DNA of 64,000 nt from Carettochelys insculpta (lineage: Eukaryota > Chordata > Testudines > Carettochelyidae), in NCBI RefSeq assembly GCF_033958435.1, contig NC_134147.1, positions 42,216,001 to 42,280,000 on the forward strand, given 5' to 3'. Positions 43,523 to 55,835 of the stretch are shown one piece after another. The translations under genes and the position numbers were made by a program. Within the stretch, counting starts at the first letter, position 1. Each line of letters opens with the position of its first letter. The notes under the pieces were generated by a model. It saw nothing but the letters and a program-made list of their open reading frames with translations, did not search any database and was not told where the DNA came from.

Positions 43523-43825
43523 GTTATGAACAGAGACATCAACTACCTCACACATTACAAGGACTGCTTCCTTTCCTTTGCTCATAATTATCTGAGACAA
43601 GACAACTAACATCCTCTCACCTCCTTCCTTCAATCCTATTTCATTTAAGTCCTCCGTACTTATAAAAGTCAGTCTGTACTGGAAATAAAATTGATCTGAT
43701 GAAGTGGGTCTGTGTCCCACAAAAGCTCATCACAGAATAAATTTTGTTAGTCTTGAAAGTGCTACATTTCTGCTGCTTTTGTTTTGTTGGGGTGCAGACT
43801 AACATGGCAATCTCTCTGTTACTAT

Positions 43826-45354
43826 GCTTTATCTCTGTTCTCTTTCGTACGAAGAAATTTTTTTTTAGGTTGTTTGTTTTAAAGGTAACCAGAGAAATGT
43901 TCAGTGGACCAAACAATATCAAAATTATTCACTGAACAAAAACTAAGTATGAGGGTTACTCAGTACATTAAGGTCTTTGGTCCTGATGCTGCTACAGCCA
44001 ATGGCAAATCTTCCCATTTGCCTTCAGAGCAAAATTGAGCCATTTTAACTGAATGAACCTTATTTCATGTCGTCTTCTATATCTAACCCTAAAGTTAGAA
44101 CATGCTCTCCAAGGTTTTCATCCGCCCATGAAAGCCAGTGCTATTTGTTATAACCAAATATTCCCAGCTGAGGTGCTGGCCATGTCATTTTTATGTATTG
44201 TTCTGAAGTACTATAGGAGTGTGCTGTAACTGTAAATACAGAATGAATTGCTTTGCGTTTGGTGCCACAAAAGAGGCTTCATGTAGCAAGCTCAGTCCAC
44301 GTAGTTCTGGTAGTAGCAAGTGTTTTGCAGGATATGCTTCGAAGGAGACCGTAATTACTAGTGATTGCAGTAGGGAAGGAGGACAAAGCTGGAGTCGGGA
44401 GCAATGCAGATTTGGAGGGTCAGGGGAGTGAGAGGCATTACATAGAACAGAGACCCTATTTTTGGAGAGGAGGAGAGCAGGGGACAAAGGACTTTTGGAG
44501 ACCAATATGACATTTTTGCTATCTCTAGCTAGGATGTATGTTTCCATAAAGTCTGACCCCTTTGTATGTCTCTGCTGCGGTGACAGATGGGCTGAAGGTA
44601 TACAAGTGTGGTCCCGATGAATGGTGCAGTCTAGGAAGTGGCCAACCCACGCTTGCAAGATATCTCTTCCCCAGCCTGCAGTTGTGAGTCAGGCAGATAG
44701 TGTTGGAAGAACTGTCATTTTTAGAGGCTGCCTAGTGGTGCCAAACTGCCACCCTGAAACAACTGTGAGGTTGGCACCTCTTGCAGTGTCCCAGCATTCA
44801 GACAGAAAAGCTGTCTTCCCTGGCCAGCGCAGTAACATTTTCCTGTGGAATATATTTGCAGATTCTTTGGAAAATTGTCTCTAGTTTTGCATGCACATCT
44901 TCACACGGCAAAAGTGGGTCATTCTGAAGAGCTTTAATTTGATATATAGAAAGAAGAGTGTAGGAGGAGAGTGGAAAACAGCAAGTGGAGGGGGAGACCT
45001 CTGGCCTGAAAGTGGGGTGGGGAAATGATTCTTGGACTCAAGCAAGGAATGCATGAGATCTATCCTGGGAGGTCCCTGTAGCACAAATGTGAACAGCTAA
45101 ACATGTGCCATACGTATGGCACCACGTCTGGTTTTGAAGTGGTGAAGCTATGTAATGCCACTAACGTGAATTTTTAAAAATCCTACAGAATCACGTGCAG
45201 CGCCTATGCTTCCCCATGCTCTCTTTGCTTTCTCGTTTAAAACAGCAAAACTTACCACTCTCTAAAAAATGGCAACATTGGGCAGGTTTGACGCTGAATG
45301 CGCATTTAATTTTTAAAAATACCCTGGAATCGTGGCCATTTCCCTCGGCTGTTC
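43826..45354. other. No recognised feature
   Basis: No supported gene or repeat. Longer open frames here (for example 44191-44658) show no domain. Confidence 0.45.
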
Positions 45355-45885
45355 CTTTAAGAATGTAAAAGTAGCCACAAGGGGTCAGATCAAAGGTCCG
45401 ACTGGCCCAATATCCTGTCTTCTGAAAGTGGCCAATGCCAGGTGCTCAAGGGAATCACCAGGCCAGGTAATTGTCAAGTGATCCATCCTGTCACTTTCCC
45501 AGTGCCTGGCAGAGACACAACAGCTGCCATGGATCTAGGGGCAAAGAGTGATTGCCGGGGGGGGGGGGGGAGCAAAGAGTTGAAGGGGCCTGGCTTTGGG
45601 CAGTCAGCCCTGGTTCCCCCTCTTCCCCCCACTCACTCAGAGCCGCACATGGAGTGGCAGCACGGCATTCTGCAGCATTTCAAAGCGGCAGCTGAAACAC
45701 CGAGATCGAGGCAACTAGCCTCTTCCCCCAGTAGGCCAGCACTACAGCTACCCTCCCTCCCCGTCCTGGCTAATAACCACTCATGGACTTCACCAATGTA
45801 TCTAGTTCTTTCTTCAACCCTGTTAGTCTTGGCTTTAACAGCATCCTCTGGCAAGGTGTTCCACAGGCACTTTTTTGGTTCTCCT
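45355..45885 (-). repeat. CR1-type LINE 3' sequence, interrupted
   Basis: 'AGTGGCCAATGCCAGGTGCT', 'TTGTCAAGTGATCCATCC', then after an unrelated GC-rich insert (about 45525-45755), 'TAACCACTCATGGACTT', 'GTATCTAGTTCTTTCTTCAA' and 'GCATCCTCTGGCAAGGTGTT'. This is a common turtle CR1-type tail in antisense orientation. A short poly-G run at 45559 lies in the insert. Confidence 0.6.
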
Positions 45886-45968
45886 GTTGCTACCTCAATT
45901 AAAATGTATACTCCAAATTAAGAAACAATTTCACTTTTGGCACTCTAGCTTTTCCTCGATTTCAGTGT

Positions 45969-46409
45969 GGCTGGGTCTACACGAGCACCTTCCTTCTGGA
46001 AGGGGCATGTTAATGAGAGGGTTTGAAAGATGCTAATGAGGCACTGTGATGAATATGCAGTGCGTCGTTAGCATAATGGCAGCCACAGCTATTCGAAAGT
46101 GAGGTTTTAGAATCATGTGCCTCCCGTGGTGACGAGGACTTCCTGAAAGGACCCCCCGACCCCAGTTTTCAAAAGCTCCTTCTTCTTAACACCAGATAGA
46201 AAGAAAGGGCTTTTGAAAATTGGGGGGGTCCTTTCGCAAAGTCCCTGTCGCCACGGGAGGCACACGATTTGAAAGCCACACTTTTGAATCACTGTGGCTG
46301 CCATTATGCTAATAAAGCACTGCATATTAATCAGTGCCTCATTAGCATCTTTTGAACCCGCTCATTAACATGCCCCTTCCAAAAGGAAGGGGCTCATGTA
46401 GACACCGGG
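45969..46409. mobile_element. Hairpin miniature element with 3-bp TSD TGT
   Basis: A 441-bp near-complete inverted repeat flanked by TGT at 45966-45968 and 46410-46412. Ends 'GGCTGGGTCTACACGAGC' and 'GCTCATGTAGACACCGGG'. Mirrored blocks include 'GGGGCATGTTAATGAG' and 'CTCATTAACATGCCCC', and 'GCATAATGGCAGCCACAG' and 'CTGTGGCTGCCATTATGC'. No coding capacity. The termini place it with the Harbinger-type group. Confidence 0.8.
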
Positions 46410-46429
46410 TGTGGTTCCCCTTTCTGCAA

Positions 46430-46672
46430 CTAATTCCTACAGTGTTGGACTACCGTGGCCTTTCCTACAAGGATGCTAAGTTTTATGATATTAAGGTCAC
46501 TATTACCAAGTAATCCAGTTATAAACACCTCTAGGAGCAGATTCTGGGCTCCACTTAAGACGAAATCAAGAATTGCCTCTCCTCTGTTTCTTGGAGCAGT
46601 AGTCTTAAAACACAACCAGTCATTTAAGGTGTCAAACTTTGTCACCTCACCCTGGAATGAGGAGATATACAT
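46430..46672 (-). pseudogene. Possible LINE endonuclease C-terminal fragment
   Basis: A minus-strand stretch reads 'PRNRGEAILDFVLSGAQNLL' and 'GLLGNSDLNII', resembling the 'TRGxALLDLVLTN ... LGxSDHxxV' end of CR1-group apurinic-type endonucleases. The catalytic His of SDH is replaced (SDLN). The rest of the LINE is not readable, although 46680-47640 contains LINE-like wording ('GTGAGCAAGAATCAGCCAGC'). Confidence 0.45.
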
Positions 46673-46679
46673 GCTGTCT

Positions 46680-47650
46680 ATAAATGGGGATAAATGATTC
46701 CCATTCCTGATTATTTTTTTAAATTTTACTAGCCTGTCTAATCTCTGAGCATTTCACTATCACCCTCCTGGTCAGGTAGTCAGTAGTATTCTTCCTACTG
46801 CTATACTCATTATTAGATCATGACATTACTATTCATAGTGATTCAATGACACAACTTGCTTCATTGAAGATTTTTACTTCATTTAATTCTATGCTTTCTT
46901 TCACATATACACTTACTCACCAGCACAAACTGTTGAGACCTTCTGATATATTGTACCCTGGTATTACTGAGTTCCATTGTTTTTTGTTTTTTGGCTTTTT
47001 TGTGTTTCCCCCCACATCAATATCCTCGAGTTCACCCATCTTACCATTTAGACTTCTCGCATTGGTATATAAATGCTTTAAATTTTTTTAGCCATCTACC
47101 ATGACATTAGGTGGTTGAAAGGGAGTTGTTTCATTTAACTGTTTCTCTCTTTCTCTCTCTGTATCCTGCTTGTGTTTCATCATTTTTTCCATCTTCTGCT
47201 TCATACTAGAATATAGGAGGTGAGAAAAGGGCAGGAAAACATCCCTTGGGAAAACAACTTTTCAGGGTATATCCTTTATACTAGGCAATGTACAGCATAA
47301 GCCACAAACCCAACCCAACATTTGTGCACTAAACCAATGAACAAAATTAGACTACAATATTAATGCCCATGAGAGACTATGCTGTTAGGTCCCTGCCAAT
47401 CTATGTGAATGGAGAAATGCCTTTCTGACACCCCGTTTGGTGATCAGTTAGACCCTGAGCACGTGAGCAAGAATCAGCCAGCCAAGCACCTGAGAGAGTG
47501 TTTGGTGCCATCTTGTCCCATGTCCCATCTCTGCAGAAGAGGAAGGAGTTGTTGTTTTTTTTAAAAAAAACCCCTGATTACTTTGGGGGGTATCCCTTCC
47601 TGACTCTAGCAGGGAAGTCTGCTGAAATCCTGAAGTACATTCCTAAACCT
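46680..47650. other. Probable old LINE remnant, not resolved
   Basis: Scattered words resemble turtle LINE 3' sequence, notably about 47395-47480 and 47560-47640, but no frame can be followed. Confidence 0.3.
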
Positions 47651-47664
47651 CATAAGATCTAAAC

Positions 47665-47844
47665 CATGTTCCCTGTGAACTGAATACTTGGGTAGCTGCC
47701 CAGGAGCAATTCAGGGGCTTCCCAGCTGATTAGAAGATCACCTACAGCTGGCAGCATGTGTCTGTTTGGTGGTTCACATCTCCATGCCCCGGTGCACATA
47801 CAAGTTATTGTGCACATGGATAAAAAAAATTAGAGGGAACATTG
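47665..47844. mobile_element. hAT-type miniature element, TSD eroded
   Basis: A 180-bp copy of the family at 13290-13477 and 28180-28363. Ends 'CATGTTCCCTGTGAACTG' and 'TTAGAGGGAACATTG'. The flanks do not show a clean 8-bp repeat. Confidence 0.65.
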
Positions 47845-49919
47845 GACATAAGGCAGAAGTAAGCTCCCGGTCTGCTGAGTCCTGCCTGCCCCCTGTAACA
47901 AGCAACCCTGTCATACAGCCATGCTCATAAATTGATTATTTATTACATTATAATATTGTAATATCTCCCTAATAAAAGGTGCATTTCTTTTCACTGACTG
48001 TCTTCATTAACTTCTGAAAACTTGTATTAAGTTGTCATAGCCTCTCATTCTTATTAGTGGGGATGTGCTCTGGAGCCAGCTAATACATCTGCCCAGTATA
48101 AAGAAGGAATAAGATTAATGTGAAGGAAGAGTAGAAAGCTATTCACTATATTGCTGCCACCGCCACGTCTCTGGGAAGCTCAGAGGTTCCTTTAGCTATT
48201 CAAGCTGTCTTGCCTGACTATGGCATAGATACAGTGGGTTGGTTTACTGAGGAGAGTGTTAATAAGACCTCCTGGATCTTACAGGAAATGATCAATATGA
48301 CAACTTCTGTAGCTTGATAAAATGTTCCAGGTCAAATTTTGCTTCAAAGAGCGCACTTCACCAACAGCACACTTCCGTAATTTGAAAATATATTCCTGCA
48401 GTACATGCAGGATCAAAAAAAGGTTCTTTGAATTTTACTAGTCCTTCAAAACCCTGTAGTATGGGATTTTCCCCTAAAATTATTGCAGGGCTTAAAAATG
48501 ATAGGTGTGAAATATCAACTTTTTTTCAATAAAAATATCATGGGGAGGATCAGCTGACACTGTGTGCCTATTATAAGATGCCAGTGGGAAATAATTCAGT
48601 ATGATAAATGTTGTCTGTGATCTCAGCTGTTGAGTGAACTCTTGTGCTGCAGTTTGCCTGTTCTAGTCTTGTATTTCCAGAGGAAATTGCACAAGCTTTA
48701 CCATGCAAGTTCAAAGCAGCTGCAGGTAGACACAGCCAAACGTGGATGGTGGTTGACTCAATAGTCAAAGGCAGGAAACATATCCCCTTTATTCTAAGAT
48801 TCAGAAAAGGCAGCCTAATACTACAGCGCTATTTATAGTGAACTCGAATGCCCTATGTGTTAAGGTAGCAGTGAGCTTACTGGTCATATACTGTTGGGAT
48901 ATCCATATCTGTTTAGTCTATAAGGTGACACAGGACTTCCTGTTGTCCTGTTTTGATATCCTGCACTTAAAAATGAGTGTTCATGTGAATCCATCAATGT
49001 TTCAGCATAAGCTTTCCAATCTTCATTCAAATTTCTCTAATCACATGAGCATCAAATAATTCTTAAATTCCTGTTTTTGTAGGCAGATCACCACACCCCT
49101 TTTAGCTTCTTATGTCCCACAAAGTTAGGTTAGGGAGATACGATCCTGGAGTTCACAGGCAAACAGAAATCAATGGGCTTTTTGCCTGCAAAGAGGATCG
49201 AAAGACTTGACCCAAGGTAGAGTCACTCAGAAGAGCAGTCAACATGACTGACACATCAATAGTACATTTGAAAATGCAAAACACCAACCCTGTATAAAAA
49301 CAAATGCTTAGATTTCTTGAGTGTGTGTGTGAGAGATGGAGGGGGGGAACTTTTTGACCAATGTACTAGCTTCTAAAATGGGGAGGGGTAATAAAGAATG
49401 CCAATATCTAAGGCTTTTAGGCTATTTCAGATCAAACAATGTAATAAATGTAGCAATATCATGTTTGGCTATAGTGCAAAAATAGTCTCTGTAGACATTG
49501 CAGCATAAAACACGCACAAAAAATATATTTTATTACTAGTAGCAGTGATGTGACATGCCTGACAAATGGCACGTTAAGATTCCTTTGGGTCCCACCACCC
49601 CTTTGCACTTATTATCAAGTTACTAATAGATTCTGTAGGTTTGACTGGCCATCATTTAGGAGTGTCGCTTACTCTAAAAAGGACAGATGTAAAATGTTCT
49701 TAAACATTCAGTTTTTCTCTTTGCCCTGTCGCAGAGACTAATGACTAAGAATAGTACCTTTTATTTATGTTGTCTAGGTGATGGAATGGTCATTGTAGAA
49801 TGATGAATTTCAAGTAAAGATGTTTTCATTTCACACAGATGGGAGAAACAAAACAAACTTACCTCTTAAAATGAAGAGGAGAGAGGAAAATATTTGGATA
49901 TTCATGTTTCTTGGGTGAT
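47845..49919. other. Mostly unrecognised; small PLE tail piece
   Basis: No supported gene. About 48912-48950 ('GTTTAGTCTATAAGGTGACA', 'CAGGACTTCCTGTTGTCC') is a short plus-strand PLE tail fragment. Confidence 0.45.
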
Positions 49920-50690
49920 GAGCCAGACTATTGGCATATCTCCAGCGGGGCCAATAGCTACTGTGGGACTGGGGAAGGATAGGAGGGGGCCCAGTTTTAC
50001 ATCCCTGGAAAGGGTAGGGCCAAGAGGAGAAGGGGCAGGGCCGAGGGCTGTCGTCCCTTTGCACTGCCAAGCATGTGGCATTGGCCCCTTTGCCAGAACA
50101 GCATTGCCATGACAATTCAAAGGGGCCTGGAGCTCCGGCCACTGCCACTTGGGAAGTAGCAGAGATGGCATCTGGAACTACAGCCCCTGTGAAACTCTGG
50201 GCCCCTGTACAACTGCCCCTTACGTCCTGCCGTTGGCCAGCCTGCATTTCTCCATCATGCCATCTGATCCTCCAGAAGGTTCTCACTCTCCAGGAAGTGG
50301 TGGGTTATTTATACTCTCGTCACCAACACCCAAGAGAGCCTCATGCCACAAAGCATTTTCAGAATGTCTTGTCTGTTAGCAGCTTCCCACAGAGCCAGGG
50401 AGGAACAGCCGTCCCCGAGATCTCCATACGTAATGGATTCAGCTCCCACAGATCCTCCCACACACTCAGTACCTTCCAGTGGCTTCTTTTATACCCCTCA
50501 GCTGGGGGCTGATTGATTCATGAGCTCTCTCACGGGGGTGGCTAATCAGCCGTGTATCCCAGTCAGCCCTCCTTCTCCACAGGAGTGGGCTGGCACCGAA
50601 CAGACTAGAGTGCTGGCTTGCCTTGTCGCTCCCTGCACTTGGCCATAGGAAGCGATCGTGACAATTAGGTCAGGAAGGTTAGGGGCTGAG
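49920..50690. repeat. Unclassified repeat-like GC-richer block
   Basis: The opening part has 'GGGGCCAATAGCTACTGTGG' and 'AAAGGGGCCTGGAGCTCCGG', loosely like the family at 19745-20000. The second part (50260-50680) is unrecognised. No supported gene. Confidence 0.3.
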
Positions 50691-50819
50691 TTGGGTTACT
50701 ACATGCAGATTGAACTGCCGTTGTTCAGGCCCTCCAGGTGAATAATGGACTGGGGGATTTTTATGGAAAATATGAAGGAAATGTACGTTTGAAGCTCTAC
50801 CCACCTCCCCGCCACTCCT

Positions 50820-51320
50820 GCAGAAGGTGCTGGGAAGAGGCTGTGGGAACCAGCCCCATCCTGCAGCTAGTTCCCCAGGCCCTGCAGCTTGTCTGGCCAG
50901 GGCAAAGCTCTGGGGGGCCAGCTGCAGCCTGTCCATGGGGGTGGGTGGCATTCAGGGGTTGGGCCCTGCTCTCATCTGTGGCTGCCCACGCTGCAGCTGG
51001 TTGGGGTGGGGGAGCATTGGAGAGCTGGCCCCAGATTGCAGCTGCCCCCTCCTACCCTGCAGGTGGTCTGAGTACCACCCAAGCATGAGCTGCTCCCCTT
51101 GCTTGCAACTGATCAGGGGTTGAGGAGGGTCAGGCTCCAGAGCCTGGGCTCAGCCTGCAGCTGCCTTCCCCAAGCCTCTCTGCAGGGCAGGGAGTGAGGC
51201 TCCAGGAGCCAGCCCCAGCTTGCACCTGGTTCACCCCCTGACCTGAAGCCTCTCCTTGGGAAGGGCCTCCTGGGTGAGGCTGGTCTGTTTTTCCCAGCCC
51301 CTGAAATGGACCTGGGAGGT
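50820..51320. repeat. Degenerate GC-rich periodic repeat
   Basis: Variants of 'CAGCCCCAGCTTGCAGCTGG' recur at irregular intervals of roughly 60-100 bp, for example near 50850, 50925, 50985, 51040 and 51215. It is either an old minisatellite or the core of an interspersed repeat. Confidence 0.4.
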
Positions 51321-51930
51321 GCAGGGTGGCTGGGCCTGTGGTGAGAGATTCCCTACCTTGTCTGGTATTGTTTTGGGCAGGAGGGCCACTTATGTGTTCC
51401 AGAGGCCACTGACATGCAGAGCCCGTCCCCAGTGGTTGCCTCCAGTGATCACTCTGCAGCAGAGCATCCCTCCCCTCTGCTTCTTGCCTTTTCGAGATAT
51501 GGAAAATGGTCCTGTTCCAGATGCTTCCCATTTTTCTGGCTTGACCAAAGCCTGACCCTGTTTTAAGTTAGGTTAAGAGGAAGCTGCCTCCCGAATTTGG
51601 TCCCACTTGCACTTATGAGTTAGGAGGAGTTCTTGAACAGATGGACTCTCAGACAGATGATGTCACAGATGCACAAACTCTCTAAAATAAACACTATTAT
51701 CAGCATTATGATTTGTGTCCAGCTGAGGTCACCATCCTGTTGTGCTAGGTATGGTACAACCAGTCAGACACGGTCACGGTAATGAAGAGCTTAAACGCTA
51801 AGTGAACAAGGCAAAGGATGGGAAGGAAAACAAAGGTACAGAGAAGGGCAGTATCTTGTTCAGTGTCACATCACAGATCAGTAGCAGAGCTAAGAACAGA
51901 CTCTTAACTTTGTGGCTTCAAGTCCTAGAG
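51321..51930. other. No recognised feature
   Basis: No supported gene or named repeat in this interval. Confidence 0.4.
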
Positions 51931-52527
51931 CAGGGGTGGGCAAACTACATCTCCTGGGCCACATTTGTCCCATCCTCAAACGCTTGCCTCTGAGCCAGGT
52001 GGGGAACTTGCCTAGCTCTGGTGTTCCAGCCAGAGATTGGGGTCAGAGGCTTGCCTTGTTCTGCTTGTGCTGTGGCTCTGTGGAGCTCTTAGAAGCAGAG
52101 GCTGCCACGGGGGTTCTGCACACTGGCCCATTTGAAATGTCAGTGCTGCAGCTCCAGGTTGAATGGGAGCCATGGCCAACAGAAACTGTGGGGGTGGTAC
52201 CTGTGGACAGGGAAGCATGTAGAGCTCCCTGGTGGCACCCCCACACAGGAGCTGGAAAGGGGACATGCCCCTGTTTCTGGCAGCAGCCTGAAGTCAGTGC
52301 TACCAGTAGCCTGAATCCCTGAGTTGACCTCTGAACCCCTGGATTCCAGTCCAGAGCAGCCTCCGACACTCCAAACTTCTTATTCCCAGAGCTGGCATCC
52401 CCACCAGAGACCTCACACCTTCCCCCCCCCACACACACCAACCCCCATTTTTGTGAGCTTTCTTGGCCTGCCATACAATTTCCACACTGTGAAATGGCCC
52501 TCAGCCCAAATTGTTTGCCCATCCCTG
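51931..52527. mobile_element. hAT-type non-autonomous element
   Basis: 597 bp with terminal inverted repeats 'CAGGGGTGGGCAAAC' and 'GTTTGCCCATCCCTG' (one mismatch). Flanks TCCTAGAG (51923-51930) and CCCTAGAA (52528-52535) agree in 6 of 8 bases, fitting an old 8-bp duplication. The CAGGGGTnGGCAAAC terminus is well known from hAT elements of amniotes. The long open frames inside are GC-driven and show no transposase motif. Confidence 0.75.
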
Positions 52528-52535
52528 CCCTAGAA

Positions 52536-54202
52536 AATGGGGAACTCGGTACTGACTTCTTCCACTAAATTGAACTTCATTGGGTGCCTCACTTTCTTAA
52601 ACCTCTTTGAAATTCCCAGTCTAAAAGCTTTGTTCTGATTAGAGGCTTTGGGCTCATAACTCAAACTAATGTGATACCAAGTATCTCAAGGTAACAGTTA
52701 TCATGGGAAATGCTCATTTAGATATTCCACAAATGTTTCTGCCTCACCTGAGTTCCTCTTAGACTTTAGCCTCGAACAATGGGGTTTACTAAACTGCTTG
52801 TTTTTTTTTTCTTTTGTTTTTCTCCAAGTCTGGCCATGTACTTAAAATATGTTACCAAGGAAACAGTTATGTTAATCTTTGCTTTCAAGACTAGTTCCTG
52901 CAGGTTCATTCACTTGTGTAATACTCCGGCTGGGCCCATTCTTGCATTCTTTACTCAAGTAAAACAACCATTGAAGGTAATAGCCAGATTTAGTCTCCCT
53001 TACCCATGTTGCCTTGTATCCCTAATGTGCTGTGCTTACTTGTGGAGGAAAGGTATTATGCAACCTAAACATGGCAGATCTGGCTCTATGTTGCCAAGGA
53101 TGGGACAGGCCTATTCTTGTTAATCCTGCACTCATACTGGTTTGACCCCAGAGTAATTCCAATGATTCAGTGAAGCTGCTCCTGGTTTTCAGTGAAGAGT
53201 CAGCAAAACTAGGCCTACTCGCTTCAGTATGTTAGTGCTCCAGTTCTGTACATCACACCCGCCAGTGGATTATAGTTACACATTGAGCCTTGAGGTCAAT
53301 GAGTGGCAGAAATACAAGGCAACCCCCAAAGTGCCACTTCTTCGCAACAGGCAGGAGGAGAGAAGGAAATGGATTAATTGAAGTTCCTATCCCACAGCAA
53401 AGATCTGCTCTGACTGTATTCCGTGCTGCGTAATGTAAACTCTGCAAAACAAACACTCTCAGCTATTCCTCTGCTTTCCGACGAGAGAGCTAGAAATGCG
53501 TGATAATGCTCAACAAATGTAGGAAAACAGCAGATGTCAATCCAGCATTTCTTTTGAACGGTTCTATTTCTGGATGCGGGTTTGTTCAGTTATCATTACC
53601 ACACCTGACTCACTCCTGACACCTCTTATCGGCTTTGCGGGAGTGGCGGCTCTGGTGTTGTATAACACTAAAAGCGGCAGTTAAACAATTTCAAAGCCGT
53701 GACGCATATAGATGGAAGTTGGAAAACGAAATATTAGGCCTGATGTTCCATTCATAACCCAAAATGGCGGTAGGAAAGGATGTCTCCAGCTGCCTAATGA
53801 TACCTGCTTTCTTTGCTGGAGAGAAGAGGCCCACGCCAAGCGTTCCTTCACTAGGTTGTGGCCGACGGCTGCCTTAGCCCAAGCCACCTAATTGCCATCA
53901 CCTGCTTCAGTGGGGCAGGGCAAATTGCACATGGTTCCCCATGGGGAGAGTTTGTGAAATAATTTCACATGTTACTTACAAAAAGGGACCATAAAATAGT
54001 GGGATAAAGATGGGTAGGGCAGAGGTGACATGAAAGCAATAACATGGTTGCTCAGTTGTGCTGTGTGTTGCTGAACCTTTCTGTTGATATGAAAATTAAG
54101 TCAAGAAATAAAACCATGTGCATTAGCTATCATTTTGGGAGGGGGCCTTGGCAGGGGGGTCAGAATGAAAGAACAAGAGCAGCTTGGGACTTGAGGCAGC
54201 TT
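52536..54202. other. No recognised feature
   Basis: No supported gene or named repeat. Confidence 0.5.
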
Positions 54203-54405
54203 GTGGGGGAGGGAGAGCTCAGTGGCTTGAGCATCAGCCTGCTAAACCCAGGGTTATGAGCTCAGTCCTTGAGGGGGCTAGTTAGGGATCTGGGGCAAAT
54301 AAATTAAAAAGAAAAAAGGGATGATGCTTGGTCCTGCCAAGAGGGTGGGGGACTGGACTTAATGACCCCAGATGTCCCTTCCAGCTCTATGAGATGTGTA
54401 TCTCC
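54203..54405 (+). mobile_element. Cry-type tRNA-derived SINE
   Basis: The tRNA-like head has an A box 'GAGCTCAGTGGCTTGAGC' near 54213 and a B box 'GGTTATGAGCTCAGTCC' near 54252. The body has 'GAGGGGGCTAGTTAGGGATC', and the tail has 'TGGTCCTGCCAAGAGGGTGG' and 'CCCTTCCAGCTCTATGAGAT'. This composite is the tRNA-Lys-derived SINE of hidden-necked turtles, and it is the strongest taxonomic marker in the window. The two boxes would act as an internal RNA polymerase III promoter. Confidence 0.8.
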
Positions 54406-55835
54406 ATGCTAATCTCAAGAAATATGAGTTATTATATAGACTCATTCTACCATTGTGTGTAAGAAAGCTGTCAAAACAGCTCTAGGAATGGGGGAGATGC
54501 ACAGGTCATCAGGGCTGGCAGTGCTGCTGTCCTGGAGTGATTGGGGGGATGATGTGATAAAAGACTAGGTCGGGTAAGTAGTCAGGCACCATATTGGACA
54601 GGGGTTTGGAGGCAAAGACAGAAGCTTTAATTGGGTGATGCAAAGCAGAGACGGCCCATGGAGGGATACAGAGAGGGTGGGCTGACCCAGTCAGGCTCAC
54701 AGACAAAAAGAGGAACTTAGCTGTTGGGTTTGTACAAACTCCATGGAGTGAGTGGAAAAAAGGAAGTTGCAGTAATAAAGTCAAGGGAGATTCAAGATGA
54801 AGATGATGTGCTGCCCGTTTGATGTCTGCCCAGGAGGAAGAGTTCAGCTTGTAGAAATGTCACAGAGGAAGCAGTGGCAAGACATGGAACCAGCTTGCAG
54901 AGAAGAGGACAGAGCTGAACAGGGTCACTCCCGGCCCTAAGGACAGAGAATGTGAGAGCTGGAGACAGTTTTGAAGGAAAACACCAAGGAGTGAACATTT
55001 GGCCATGTGATGTCTGAGCTGCATCTGAGCCACCCATGATCCAGCAGTGAGGTGGGCTAAATAAAGACCTGCCTGGACCTAATTTTGAAGCCCAAATTGA
55101 ATGCAGTTACATGCACAGTCCAGCTGAGCCCAGCAGTGTCCAGTGGCTTTCAGTCCTCACCTGAACCTGTTATTGCTGCCACCAGCTCATCCCTGGGGGG
55201 GATAGGGGCAGATGCTTCATGCTTCCCACACCCTTTGCCTGTGCCCTGTTTCCATCTGTCTTTGGGGTTGGCATGGTGGTGGCAGCATGCACGACTACTG
55301 CTGTGGACTGACACCTTCATTCTGCAGTGCACACAGCACAGCGAGGTAGCAGTAGCCAAACAGGGCAGGAGGAGGGGATCAGAGCTCACCTGACCTAAGC
55401 TCAAGGGAGAAGGATTGTTTCCAGACTTGACCAGCCTGAGCCCAACACTTGTAGTTGGAGTCCACTGGGTTTGGGTTGCAGGGATCTAGTACTGAGACAG
55501 GTCATCCCTGAAAGTGAAGGTTCGCAAGTTAGTTAGCAGGAGCCGTGTGAGTGGATAAGATCTGAGCTCCGTGAATTGACACGGGCAATCACTGCTAGCA
55601 GCAAGTGAAATGTTAACAGTCTGAGCCTGTAGAACACCATTTCAGGGCACTTAGTTCTTGTGTGATTCAGAAAAGCATTTCAGCATGTGCGTACTTCCCA
55701 GGGTCTTTGGTGGGACTTGCGTAGGTGCTTTGATGAATCAGGGCCTAGGGAAGCAGGAGAAATGTGAGTTTTCAGATGTGGCTCTGGTAGACTCAGGAAG
55801 TGAGAAGAAGCTGAAAACAAACCCAAAAAAAAATC
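54406..55835. other. No recognised feature
   Basis: No supported gene or repeat. Confidence 0.5.

Larger units (their letters stand above)
41396..43825. mobile_element. Penelope-like element in head-to-head arrangement
   Basis: A minus-strand PLE body (41396 to about 42757) holds reverse transcriptase and GIY-YIG endonuclease remnants and a tail. It meets a plus-strand copy of the same 3' region (about 42757-42812, resuming 43523-43825), which repeats the endonuclease C-terminus and the tail in opposite orientation. The plus-strand part is interrupted by the 710-bp Harbinger derivative. With that removed, the arrangement matches the small palindromes at 2407-2618 and 60877-61074. I could not find a clean TSD at the outer borders. 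Confidence 0.75.

Noticed and set aside
45442..45921. 159-codon open frame
   Set aside because: It is built from CR1-type antisense sequence and a GC-rich insert, so it is not a gene.
49831..50286. 151-codon open frame
   Set aside because: Low-complexity Pro/Gly/Ser composition over a repeat-like block. No domain or splice context.
52043..52522. 159-codon open frame inside the hAT element
   Set aside because: No transposase motif is present, and overlapping frames on both strands are also open, as expected of GC-rich non-coding repeat.
54203..54405. tRNA gene
   Set aside because: The A and B boxes belong to the head of a SINE, not to a functional tRNA.
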